From RGEC01 sp964626685 (GTDB lineage: Bacteria > Bacteroidota > Bacteroidia > NS11-12g > UBA955): a stretch of DNA of 64,000 nt. The stretch is taken from NCBI GenBank assembly GCA_964626685.1, contig CAZVJY010000001.1, positions 62,001 to 126,000 of the forward strand, read 5' to 3'. Shown here one piece after another: positions 33,651 through 41,688 of this stretch. The position numbers and the translations under genes are program-made. The notes beneath the pieces were generated by a model that was not told where the DNA came from, ran no database searches, and was given only the letters and a program-made list of their open reading frames with translations. Position 1 is the stretch's first letter. Each line of letters begins with the position of its first letter.

Positions 33651-34508
33651 ATGCAAAAACAACTCAGTAACGTTTTCGCGCTTGCCCTATTGCTTTCGTT
33701 TTGCGGTTGTCAGGCAAAAAGCAACACAATAAACGATAGTGCAGAAAAACGGGATATACTATCGTTGAAGCGCGATACAACCCTTACTGTATGCAACCTT
33801 GAATTTTTAATACAGTTTCCTCAAAAAAACACCCCCATAAAAGGCGATTTATTGTTGTTGCCAGGCTGGGATTTCAGCAATACCAAGTGGTGTGACAGTA
33901 CCAATGTATGCAAAACAGCACTGCAAAAGGGGTACAGGGTTATTGCACCGCAGATGGGACGCAGTGTGTATGCCACACGCTATTATACCCAGACACGCAA
34001 TGATTTCCGCAAATTCCCCACCCTTCCCCAGCTGGACTCGGCTCTGGAATGGCTAAAAACAAACGGCGGTTTATTCTCACAAAAAAACCTGATTCTTGGC
34101 CTGAGCACAGGTGCACGGGGTGTGGTACTGCTTTGCGAACGCAAACCCGAATGGTTTCATGCAGCAGCTGCCCTCAGTGGCGATTACAACCAAACAACCA
34201 TGCCCAACGACAACCTGATGCGACTAACCTATGGACCGTATTCACTGAACAAAAAATTATGGACAGAAACCGACAACCCTCAGACCAATGCAGACATGCT
34301 TAAAACCCCGATTTACCTGGGTCACGGCATAAATGACAAGGTGGTTGCGTTTGGCCAGACCAAAGATTTTGCCGGAGTATTGCAAAAAAAGAATCCGAAT
34401 TCTTCGGCTGTTGTCTTAAACCTCGACAAAAAGGCCGGACATAATTTCAGCTACTGGCGGAGCGAGTTGCCCGCCATCTGGCAGTTTTTTGAAAACCACT
34501 CGGAGTAA
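33651..34508 (+). CDS. Alpha/beta-hydrolase-like lipoprotein
   Basis: 285 aa from the ATG at 33651, with the lipoprotein signal LALLLSFCGC (Cys20-ish). The mature part has a hydrolase-like plan: LLLPGWDFSNTKW, a nucleophile-type elbow LILGLSTGARGVVLL (Ser), TPIYLGHGINDKVVAF and a late His (KAGHNFSYW). The triad is plausible but unproven; substrate unknown. It follows the SRAP gene by 4 nt, and a one-mismatch box (CAACTTTG) overlaps the end of that gene. It abuts the convergent lipocalin gene. Confidence 0.75.
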   Translation: MQKQLSNVFALALLLSFCGCQAKSNTINDSAEKRDILSLKRDTTLTVCNLEFLIQFPQKNTPIKGDLLLLPGWDFSNTKWCDSTNVCKTALQKGYRVIAPQMGRSVYATRYYTQTRNDFRKFPTLPQLDSALEWLKTNGGLFSQKNLILGLSTGARGVVLLCERKPEWFHAAAALSGDYNQTTMPNDNLMRLTYGPYSLNKKLWTETDNPQTNADMLKTPIYLGHGINDKVVAFGQTKDFAGVLQKKNPNSSAVVLNLDKKAGHNFSYWRSELPAIWQFFENHSE

Positions 34509-35009
34509 TTACTGCAGCACATTTTCCAGGCGGGCAATATCATAGCCCAATTCCCGCGCGGTTTTGAGATAATCATCATAAATCCCCGCAGGCATGGTCT
34601 TTTCACGGCACAATACCCACAAATAATCATTGCCCGGTCCTCCCACAAGTGCATAACGATAATCTGCATCGATGCGGTGCACCCAATATGGAGCCCTGAA
34701 AGGCCAGAAGAACTGCACCTTGAGCTTGCCGGGCTGCGAAGTATCAGGCACAAACGCCTTCCCGTTCACTTCTTTCCATTTGCCTTTGCCATTTTGTCCG
34801 CGGTTGGTAACCTTTATACCTCCATTTTCAAGCAGGGTATAGGTGGCAGTCACTTTCTGCAAATCGCGCTCAAAGCGGTGCGGAAAGCGCGCAATTTCGT
34901 ACCATACACCTGCATAGCGCTTGATGTCGAGGCTGGGGACGGTATATTTTTTTGAATCCTGCATGCAGGCTATCAGTGTGGTGCTGATAAGCAATATTGT
35001 TAGTTTCAC
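34509..35009 (-). CDS. blc: Lipocalin (Blc-like) lipoprotein
   Basis: 166-aa outer-membrane lipoprotein of the bacterial lipocalin family, binding lipids such as lysophospholipids. The start is GTG at 35007-35009; the lipobox is TTLIAC. The lipocalin signature YAGVWYEIARFPHRFE is followed by VTATYTL, FFWPFRAPYWV and YDDYLKTARELGYD. TAACTTAG, one mismatch from the -7 box, ends 4 nt before the GTG, supporting that start. Confidence 0.92.
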   Translation of the reverse strand: MKLTILLISTTLIACMQDSKKYTVPSLDIKRYAGVWYEIARFPHRFERDLQKVTATYTLLENGGIKVTNRGQNGKGKWKEVNGKAFVPDTSQPGKLKVQFFWPFRAPYWVHRIDADYRYALVGGPGNDYLWVLCREKTMPAGIYDDYLKTARELGYDIARLENVLQ

Positions 35010-35075
35010 CCGGCTAAGTTAACAACCCTAATCAGATTTGGTTGTGAGGCAGGTCACAATGAGGCACTGATTTAT

Positions 35076-35083
35076 TACCTTTG
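35076..35083 (+). promoter_or_regulatory. -7 box TACCTTTG, 10 nt before lipoprotein gene
   Basis: Exact TAnnTTTG upstream of the ATG at 35094; probable promoter of the lipoprotein-prmA unit. Confidence 0.65.
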
Positions 35084-35093
35084 CAGGGTAACT

Positions 35094-36239
35094 ATGCGAT
35101 TTATTTTTGCCCTGCCGGTAATGCTTTCACTGGCCTCCTGCGCCGGAAACAGCCGGGAGTCGGAAAACACCGATACACTGACTGAAAAAACTTCTGTAAA
35201 AACAGCCGATACGGCGCAAACACCTTTGACGCCTGACACCAGGCTAACCGAGTTCTCTCGGTTTATTGCAGGTATGCCCAATAGCCTGCAGGCTTCCAAA
35301 AGATCGGCAACATGGACAAAATCTACCCTCGGTAATGATGAAAAATGGAACACTCTGCAGCAGCGAATTGGCAAGCCCATTGAAAACTGGATGAGCGCTT
35401 CAGGACTGGAGCAGCCCGGCGATCCCAAAACACTGTTTTATCCTTTTGCCGGTGGTGATTTTTATTATGCACATCTTTTCTTTCCAAAAGCCGACACGAC
35501 TATCATGATAGGGCTGGAACCCACGGGAACCGTATTTAATCCCGATGAACAAACCGACAGCGCACTGATGGTCTATTTGCAAAACCTGCCCAACAGCCTG
35601 TTTTTCCCGCACCGCCTTGGATTTTTCCGCACCAAAAGTATGGCGGTGGATTTTCGCAAGGGACTGCTGAACGGTACCCTGCATACCGTTTTGTTTTACA
35701 TGGCCCGTTTCAATGCAAACATCCACTACATCCGGCATTTCAACCTGGACTCCGCAGGCAAAGAAATCAACCTGAAAACCCAAGGCATTGCCTACCGTGT
35801 GGGTTATTCGCTAAAGGGAGATAACCGTGTACGCGAACTGGTGTATTTTAGTTATGACGTAAGCGATGCAGGTCTTGCACGCCAGCCCATGCTAATGAAA
35901 TGGCTGAACAAACGGGGGAAGGTACTCACATTCTTCAAAGCAGCCAGTTACCTGATGCATTACGCATCTTTCAGTACCCTGCGCGAATTTGTGAATACCC
36001 ATACAGTCAGACTGATGCAGGATGACAGCGGCTTGCCTTATGCATATATGCTTGGAAACGGCTTTGATGTGAAATTGCTTGGACGCTACACACGCACGAT
36101 TCCGCTATTTGCCAGAGAATTTCAACCCGACCTGAGGGCTGCCTACAGCAAGGGAGCAGCCGACTCACTGCCGTTTTTGATAGGCTACAATGCGCAGTTT
36201 AAAGAATGCAACCTTCAATCAGCAAGGAAAAAGCCATGA
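35094..36239 (+). CDS. Unknown lipoprotein
   Basis: 381 aa with a lipoprotein signal (LPVMLSLASC, Cys16), a Thr-rich linker (about 20-50) and a mixed alpha/beta domain (FYPFAGGDFYYAHLFFPKADTT, GYSLKGDNRVRELVYFSYDV, YAYMLGNGFDVKLLGRYTRT). I do not recognise it. Its stop overlaps the prmA start in an ATGA, so it is cotranscribed with, and possibly translationally coupled to, prmA. Confidence 0.75.
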   Translation: MRFIFALPVMLSLASCAGNSRESENTDTLTEKTSVKTADTAQTPLTPDTRLTEFSRFIAGMPNSLQASKRSATWTKSTLGNDEKWNTLQQRIGKPIENWMSASGLEQPGDPKTLFYPFAGGDFYYAHLFFPKADTTIMIGLEPTGTVFNPDEQTDSALMVYLQNLPNSLFFPHRLGFFRTKSMAVDFRKGLLNGTLHTVLFYMARFNANIHYIRHFNLDSAGKEINLKTQGIAYRVGYSLKGDNRVRELVYFSYDVSDAGLARQPMLMKWLNKRGKVLTFFKAASYLMHYASFSTLREFVNTHTVRLMQDDSGLPYAYMLGNGFDVKLLGRYTRTIPLFAREFQPDLRAAYSKGAADSLPFLIGYNAQFKECNLQSARKKP

Positions 36240-37096
36240 GTGGCGGACAGTTTCTACAATTAAAGGCCTTCGCGGCAGAACCATACCAACAAAACACGGA
36301 AATCTTGCTGGCCTTGCTGGGAGAATTTCCCTTTGACACCTTTGAAAGCCATGAAGACTATGTGCTGGCTTTTGCCAAAGCAGAAGACATCAATGAAGAT
36401 GTACTTGCTGAGATAACTGAAATACTGAATCCCTTCATCAGCAGGCCTTTTGAGACAGAAATCATCGAGAAACAGAACTGGAATGAGGCATGGGAAAAGC
36501 AATTTTTTGACCCCATCACCGTTGATGAAACCGTGCACATCCGTGCTCCTTTTCACCCTGAAGGACCTGAAATCTCCCATTGCCTAACCATCGAGCCACG
36601 CATGAGTTTCGGCACCGGCCACCATCACACCACCCAGATGATGATTTCGCTGATGTTGAAAAAAGAGGTAGTTTTTAGAGACAGCAAGGTACTTGATATG
36701 GGCTGTGGAACGGGTGTTCTGGGCATTCTGGCTGAAAAACTGGGAGCCAAAGAAGTGCTCGGCATTGACAACGAACCCTGGGCGGTGGAAAATGCCATAG
36801 ATAATGCCTCGGCAAACAACTGCCTGATATTCACAGCCCAGTTTGGTGATGCCGGCCTGCTGAAACCCATGACCAATGGTTGTTTTGACACAGTGTTGGC
36901 CAATATCCACATGAACGTACTAATGACTGACGGTGCAGCATACCTGCGTGTGCTGAAAAATGGCGGTTTGCTGTTCGTTTCCGGATTTTACGTACAGGAT
37001 TTACCCCTCCTGACTCAATATTTTTTGGGACTCGGAGGCAACCTCGTAGCAGACACCAGCCTGGACGGATGGTGTGCCGCCGTTTTTCAGAAATAA
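36236..37096 (+). CDS. prmA: Ribosomal protein L11 methyltransferase
   Basis: SAM-dependent methylation of L11. Starting at the ATG of the ATGA overlap (36236) gives 286 aa. An N-terminal substrate-recognition domain precedes the Rossmann core: EPRMSFGTGHHHTTQMMI, the SAM motif VLDMGCGTGVLGILAEKLGA, LGIDNEPWAVENAIDNA and the catalytic NIHMNVL region (family NIxxxxL). A farther in-frame ATG at 36206 lies within the preceding gene and is not needed. Confidence 0.92.
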   Translation: MSGGQFLQLKAFAAEPYQQNTEILLALLGEFPFDTFESHEDYVLAFAKAEDINEDVLAEITEILNPFISRPFETEIIEKQNWNEAWEKQFFDPITVDETVHIRAPFHPEGPEISHCLTIEPRMSFGTGHHHTTQMMISLMLKKEVVFRDSKVLDMGCGTGVLGILAEKLGAKEVLGIDNEPWAVENAIDNASANNCLIFTAQFGDAGLLKPMTNGCFDTVLANIHMNVLMTDGAAYLRVLKNGGLLFVSGFYVQDLPLLTQYFLGLGGNLVADTSLDGWCAAVFQK

Positions 37097-37146
37097 TCCA
37101 CAGCGGTTGGTTAACAAGATGTGATAAGGGTACGGAAAGCGGGTTG

Positions 37147-37154
37147 TATATTTG
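37147..37154 (+). promoter_or_regulatory. -7 box TATATTTG, 6 nt before the mutL TTG start
   Basis: Exact TAnnTTTG. Its last three bases are a TTG that would be an upstream start, which rules that codon out. Confidence 0.65.
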
Positions 37155-37160
37155 AAGTTC

Positions 37161-38999
37161 TTGTCGGACGTAATCAAATTATTACCGGATTCAGTAGCCA
37201 ACCAAATTGCAGCAGGTGAGGTAGTTCAGCGCCCCGCCAGTGCTGTAAAAGAACTGTTGGAAAACTGCCTTGATGCGGGGGCAACCGATATTCGGCTGCT
37301 CATCAAAGATGGCGGATCTACCCTCATTCAGGTTATCGACAATGGCCGTGGCATGAGCGAAACCGATGCACGCATGTGCTGGGAACGGCATGCTACCAGT
37401 AAAATCAGCCGTGCTCAGGACCTATTTTCCCTGAACACCTATGGTTTTCGGGGTGAAGCCCTGGCCAGTATTGCCGCCGTAGCGCAGGTGGAAATGAAAA
37501 CCCGCCGCGAACAGGATGATGCCGCCGTATTTATTCGCATAGAAGGCAGCACCGTCTTGGAACAATCACTGACAGCCGCGCCTGTGGGCACTTCCATCGC
37601 GGTACGCAACCTGTTTTACAACATCCCTGCCCGGCGAAATTTTCTCAAATCTATCTCCGTAGAAACCCGGCATATCCTGGAAGAATTTCAGCGACAGGCA
37701 CTGGCACACCCGCAGGTTGCTTTCAGTATGTTTAACCAGGGATCGGAAGTGTATGACCTGAAACCCGGCACCCTAAAACAACGCATTGCAGATGTGCTTT
37801 CCGGCAAAAAAGCCGATGACCTGCTGGCAGTAAATGAAGATACAGAACTGGTGCAGATAACCGGCTACGTGGGCGCTCCGGCTGCCGTGCGCAGAACCCG
37901 AGGGGAACAATACCTTTATGTTAACGGCCGCTTTATCCGAAGTCCCTATTTTCAGCATGCTATTCAGGCTGCTTATGAAGGACTGACCGAAGAAGGCAGC
38001 TATCCGTTGTTCTGCCTGTTCATCCATCTGGATCCAGCCAAAGTGGATGTAAATGTGCACCCTACCAAAACTGAAGTGAAGTTTGAAGATGAAAAACACA
38101 TCTACAACATCATCAAAGCCGCGGTGAGGAAGGTGCTGGGGCAATTTGTGGTACAGCCCGATCTGGATATTTTTGGTGGCATGGGCGGGCTGGAAGACTT
38201 TCTGAGTTCGACTGCGCCCGTACAGCGAAACCGCCAGGATTTTCAAGAGTTTCAACAGCCTCAGACACAAACCCGCTACAATCCATTTGAGGAGGGATAT
38301 AACCGTCCGCAAAGCCAGGACTGGCAAAAGATTTTGGGTTCAATAGAACAAACTGGCAGCATTACTGCCGGCAGCAAAGGCATACCGGAAGAAGAAAGCT
38401 TACTTCCTGCATCCTCCGAATGGAAGATCGAATCTGTTTTCAGCCTCAATTCGGGTTATCTGGTAGCCAAAATCAATGGCTCGTTGGTGCTGATAGACAA
38501 ACGTGCAGCGCATATCAAAGTACTGTATGAAGGATTTCTAAGAGGCCTGCGCCAACAGGCAGGGCATTGCCAGCAACTGCTTTTTCCCATGACCATAGAA
38601 CTCAACCAGGCTTGGCTGCATACCGCCCTGGAACTGATGGATGATTTTAAGGCACTGGGATTTGATGTGGGGCATTTTGGCGGCAACACACTTATGATCA
38701 GCGGTATTCCCGCCGAACTGGAAAGAGGCAGTGAGAGCAGGGTAATGGAAGCCTTGCTGGAAGATTATATACAAACACAGGGAGACATGAAACTGAGTCG
38801 CCACGAAAGCCTGGCGCTTTCCATGGCAAGGCAGGCCGCTGTTTCAGCAGAAACTCCCATGAATAGCCAGGAAGCAGAGCAGCTTATCATCCGGTTGTTT
38901 TCCGTGCAGGAAAACCAATGGTCTCCGGATGCAAAGCCTGTTTGGATTAAATTTGGAGACGAATTACTTTTTGAGTTGTTTCGCAAACAGAAACGCTGA
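37161..38999 (+). CDS. mutL: DNA mismatch repair protein MutL
   Basis: Couples MutS mismatch recognition to downstream repair. Using the TTG at 37161 the protein is 612 aa and starts MSDVIKLLPDSVANQIAAGE, the standard MutL N-terminus. GHKL ATPase motifs are intact: ENCLDAGAT, IDNGRGM, ATSKI and GFRGEALASI. The linker (about 340-420) is Gln-rich. In the C-terminal domain the endonuclease motifs look lost: DKRAAHIKVLYE replaces DQHAXXEXXXXE, SMARQAAV replaces the ACxxAV motif and SPDAKPV replaces CPHGRPT. The rhomboid gene starts on the last base of the stop. Confidence 0.95.
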   Translation: MSDVIKLLPDSVANQIAAGEVVQRPASAVKELLENCLDAGATDIRLLIKDGGSTLIQVIDNGRGMSETDARMCWERHATSKISRAQDLFSLNTYGFRGEALASIAAVAQVEMKTRREQDDAAVFIRIEGSTVLEQSLTAAPVGTSIAVRNLFYNIPARRNFLKSISVETRHILEEFQRQALAHPQVAFSMFNQGSEVYDLKPGTLKQRIADVLSGKKADDLLAVNEDTELVQITGYVGAPAAVRRTRGEQYLYVNGRFIRSPYFQHAIQAAYEGLTEEGSYPLFCLFIHLDPAKVDVNVHPTKTEVKFEDEKHIYNIIKAAVRKVLGQFVVQPDLDIFGGMGGLEDFLSSTAPVQRNRQDFQEFQQPQTQTRYNPFEEGYNRPQSQDWQKILGSIEQTGSITAGSKGIPEEESLLPASSEWKIESVFSLNSGYLVAKINGSLVLIDKRAAHIKVLYEGFLRGLRQQAGHCQQLLFPMTIELNQAWLHTALELMDDFKALGFDVGHFGGNTLMISGIPAELERGSESRVMEALLEDYIQTQGDMKLSRHESLALSMARQAAVSAETPMNSQEAEQLIIRLFSVQENQWSPDAKPVWIKFGDELLFELFRKQKR

Positions 39000-39694
39000 T
39001 GCTGCAAAATATTCCCACCGGACTCCGAAACCTCGTCATCCTGATTGGTTTGATGGGAATGGCCCAGATTGCCCTGCCCAACGCAGGCTTTGACCCAATT
39101 CAGCTCTATCTTTTTTACCCCGACAGCGACGCGTTCCGCCCCTGGCAGCTCATCACGCACATGTTTGCCCATGGCGGTTTCACCCATTTTCTGTTCAACG
39201 TAATTGCGCTCGTTTCTTTTGGAGGCATCATCGAATACAAACTGGGTACACGGCGCATTCTGACCCTGTATTTTCTAAGCGGACTGGGTGCCGTGCTGCT
39301 GCATTTCATCAGCATTGGCTATGAAGTTTACCAGCTTACCGGAACGCTGCTTCCCAACCACAGCGGACTCACAGACAATTTCACCTTTGGTATTCAAATT
39401 GGCAGCAGCAGTGTTGGCTATCGTCCCATGCTGGGCGCCAGCGGAGCCATATACGGCATCATGGCGGCGTTTGCCTTTTTCTACCCCAACGAGGAAATGG
39501 TGTTTTTGTTCATTCCCTATCCCATCAAGGCTAAATATCTTGTGCCTATTATTCTGGCGATAGACCTGATTTTTGGCTTCACCAATTTAGAGAGTGACCC
39601 GTTTGCCCACTTTGCGCACCTGGGTGGCGCAGTCACCGGATTTTTGGTGGTTAAATTCTGGTTTAGAAATTGGATTCGCAGCAATTGGCGTTAA
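38999..39694 (+). CDS. Rhomboid-family intramembrane serine protease 1
   Basis: 231 aa with six hydrophobic helices. The catalytic dyad is visible: Ser in MLGASGAIYG and His in FAHFAHLGGAVTGF; HMFAHGGFTHFLFNVIAL carries the conserved HxxxN-type region in the second helix. A 35-residue loop (GYEVYQL...SSSVGYRP) before the Ser helix is longer than usual. Starts on the last base of mutL (TGATG) and is followed one base later by a second rhomboid gene. Confidence 0.9.
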   Translation: MLQNIPTGLRNLVILIGLMGMAQIALPNAGFDPIQLYLFYPDSDAFRPWQLITHMFAHGGFTHFLFNVIALVSFGGIIEYKLGTRRILTLYFLSGLGAVLLHFISIGYEVYQLTGTLLPNHSGLTDNFTFGIQIGSSSVGYRPMLGASGAIYGIMAAFAFFYPNEEMVFLFIPYPIKAKYLVPIILAIDLIFGFTNLESDPFAHFAHLGGAVTGFLVVKFWFRNWIRSNWR

Positions 39695-39695
39695 T

Positions 39696-40556
39696 ATGGC
39701 AATGACTTTCCTAGGAGCAGACCTTAACCCCTTTAACCGGCGAAATCCGGCAGTGGTAAATCTGGTGCTGATCTGCTCGGGAGTTTGGATTTTTACAGCA
39801 TTGCTGGGGCTATTCTGGCCCACAGGGGTAAGCGCACTGATGTTCATGCCCCACCTGCATTTCTTTGTCTTTCAGCCCTGGTCTGTTTTCACCTATATTT
39901 TTCTGCACGCGGGCTTCTGGCATCTGCTAACCAATATGCTCTGGCTGTTTTTCATTGGCAGTATACTGGAAGACATGACCGGTAAAAAGCACGTATGGCG
40001 CCTTTTTATTGGTGGTGGGATAGTCGGGGCACTGCTGTTTATGCTGCTCAACAACACACTGGGAATTGGCGGAGACATGGCGCGCATGGTGGGTGCTTCC
40101 GGCGGCGTAACCGCTGTGATTGTAGGCACTGCCGTAATGTTTCCGTCCTACCGCATCATGCTTTTTGGCATTCTGCCCATAGAACTGCGTTGGATTGCTG
40201 TTTTCAGAGTAATAATGGATTTTCTGGGAGCCTCCGGCCCAATCAATCAGGGAGGCTACATTTGTCACCTTGGTGGGGCAGCCTTCGGATTTTTATATAT
40301 GATGCACACCAAAGGCACCTGGCATATTCCGGCGGTGGATGCTATCGCTGATTTTATCAAGCATCTTTTTTCAGGCAAAAAATCGAAACCCATGCGCAGT
40401 GCAAGGGTAAATATCAATAAAGACCGCGGTTCATTTTCGCAAAAATCCAGCGTTTCCCAGGAGGAAATTGACCGCATTCTGGATAAAATCAATGAAACAG
40501 GCTATGACAGCCTGACCAAGCAGGAAAAAGACAAATTGTTTAAGGCAGGCGAATGA
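39696..40556 (+). CDS. Rhomboid-family intramembrane serine protease 2
   Basis: 286 aa from the ATG at 39696. Six helices with Ser in MVGASGGVTAVI and His in ICHLGGAAFGFLY; FLHAGFWHLLTNMLWLFF gives the second-helix His and Asn. The C-terminus carries a soluble tail of about 70 aa with a small helical motif (EEIDRILDKINETGYDSL) common in Bacteroidota rhomboids. The end overlaps the EEP gene by 4 bp (ATGA). Different from rhomboid 1, so not a recent duplicate. Confidence 0.9.
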   Translation: MAMTFLGADLNPFNRRNPAVVNLVLICSGVWIFTALLGLFWPTGVSALMFMPHLHFFVFQPWSVFTYIFLHAGFWHLLTNMLWLFFIGSILEDMTGKKHVWRLFIGGGIVGALLFMLLNNTLGIGGDMARMVGASGGVTAVIVGTAVMFPSYRIMLFGILPIELRWIAVFRVIMDFLGASGPINQGGYICHLGGAAFGFLYMMHTKGTWHIPAVDAIADFIKHLFSGKKSKPMRSARVNINKDRGSFSQKSSVSQEEIDRILDKINETGYDSLTKQEKDKLFKAGE

Positions 40557-41647
40557 AAGTGATGCTCGGAATACTGAATATGCTGGTATTTCCGGTAACA
40601 TTGCTTACGGGGCTATCGCTGGCTGTATCCATGCTGGCACCTCACCTGCATCCTTCGCTTTCTTCGTGGATTCAGCTGCTGGGACTTGCCTTTCCGGTTC
40701 TTTTTCTGCTAAACCTGCTATGGCTGGTTTACTGGTGGGTTCAGCTCAAACTCAAACTTATATTTCCGCTGGGCATGGCCATACTCAGCTTTTTCCAGAC
40801 CGGAAAATACTTTCAGTTTGGCAATGACAGCAAAGCGAACAACACCGACAAGTTAACCGTTTGTAGCGTAAACGCACAACTGTTTGGCGCCTACCAGAAC
40901 CGATGGTTCTTCGACACTGTTGCCGATGTACTTGTTGCCAAAAATGCTGACATCGTGTGCCTTCAGGAAGTGTATGCCCGCAAAAACATTGATAAAATGG
41001 CTGCACAACTCAAAGGAAAAACGGGCTACCCGCACATGCAGCTATTCCGGCTGGTGCCTGAGCGCAATTACGGCATGCTTATTCTTAGCCGCCATCCCAT
41101 CGTGGAGAAGGGTCGCATTGATTTTCCGGGCAATACGGGAAACATGGCTGTATTTGCCGATATTCAGGTGGGTTCTAAGACACTTAGGGTATACAATGTG
41201 CATCTTCAGTCTATCCGCTTTCGCAAAACCGATTATAACTTTGTGAATGGATCAGACAAGGAGCAAGGCTCTAATCTTGAGCAGGGAAAAGGCCTGTTGC
41301 AGCGCATGCGCGACGCTTACGGAAAACGCGCTGAACAGGCCGATGCCGTGGCCGCCCATATCAAGACCTGCGAACTGCAAAATGTGCTGGTTTGCGGCGA
41401 TTTCAATGACGTTCCGCTTAGCTATGCTTATCATACCGTATCGGCGGAGCTGAATGATGCATTCAGCGAGGCAGGCAGTGGACTTGAACGGACCTATCTC
41501 GGACCATTTCCCAGTTTCAGGATTGATTATATACTTTCTTCAAAAAGCCTTGGCTTTTTAAGCTATAACAGCTCCGATGAAATTCCCGGCGACCACAAGT
41601 TACTCTGGGCAGATTTTGTTTTCCCTAAAAATCCTGAAAACGAATAA
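40553..41647 (+). CDS. Membrane-anchored endonuclease/exonuclease/phosphatase family protein
   Basis: 364 aa: two to three N-terminal helices (about 5-85) and a C-terminal EEP domain. Metal and catalytic residues are seen in VCSVNAQLFGAY, VCLQEVYAR (Glu), NVHLQSIRF (His), LVCGDFNDVPLSY (Asp, Asn) and PGDHKLLWADF (Asp, His). Such proteins hydrolyse phosphodiesters of nucleic acids or lipids; a membrane-bound EEP beside rhomboids is a common arrangement but the substrate is unknown. Translationally coupled to rhomboid 2. Confidence 0.85.
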   Translation: MKVMLGILNMLVFPVTLLTGLSLAVSMLAPHLHPSLSSWIQLLGLAFPVLFLLNLLWLVYWWVQLKLKLIFPLGMAILSFFQTGKYFQFGNDSKANNTDKLTVCSVNAQLFGAYQNRWFFDTVADVLVAKNADIVCLQEVYARKNIDKMAAQLKGKTGYPHMQLFRLVPERNYGMLILSRHPIVEKGRIDFPGNTGNMAVFADIQVGSKTLRVYNVHLQSIRFRKTDYNFVNGSDKEQGSNLEQGKGLLQRMRDAYGKRAEQADAVAAHIKTCELQNVLVCGDFNDVPLSYAYHTVSAELNDAFSEAGSGLERTYLGPFPSFRIDYILSSKSLGFLSYNSSDEIPGDHKLLWADFVFPKNPENE

Positions 41648-41658
41648 CACGGGGTTCG

Positions 41659-41666
41659 TATATTTG
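41659..41666 (+). promoter_or_regulatory. -7 box TATATTTG, 22 nt before metK
   Basis: Exact TAnnTTTG, followed by CGGCACTTTT exactly as in the ald promoter. Confidence 0.65.
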
Positions 41667-41688
41667 CGGCACTTTTTATTAAACCACC

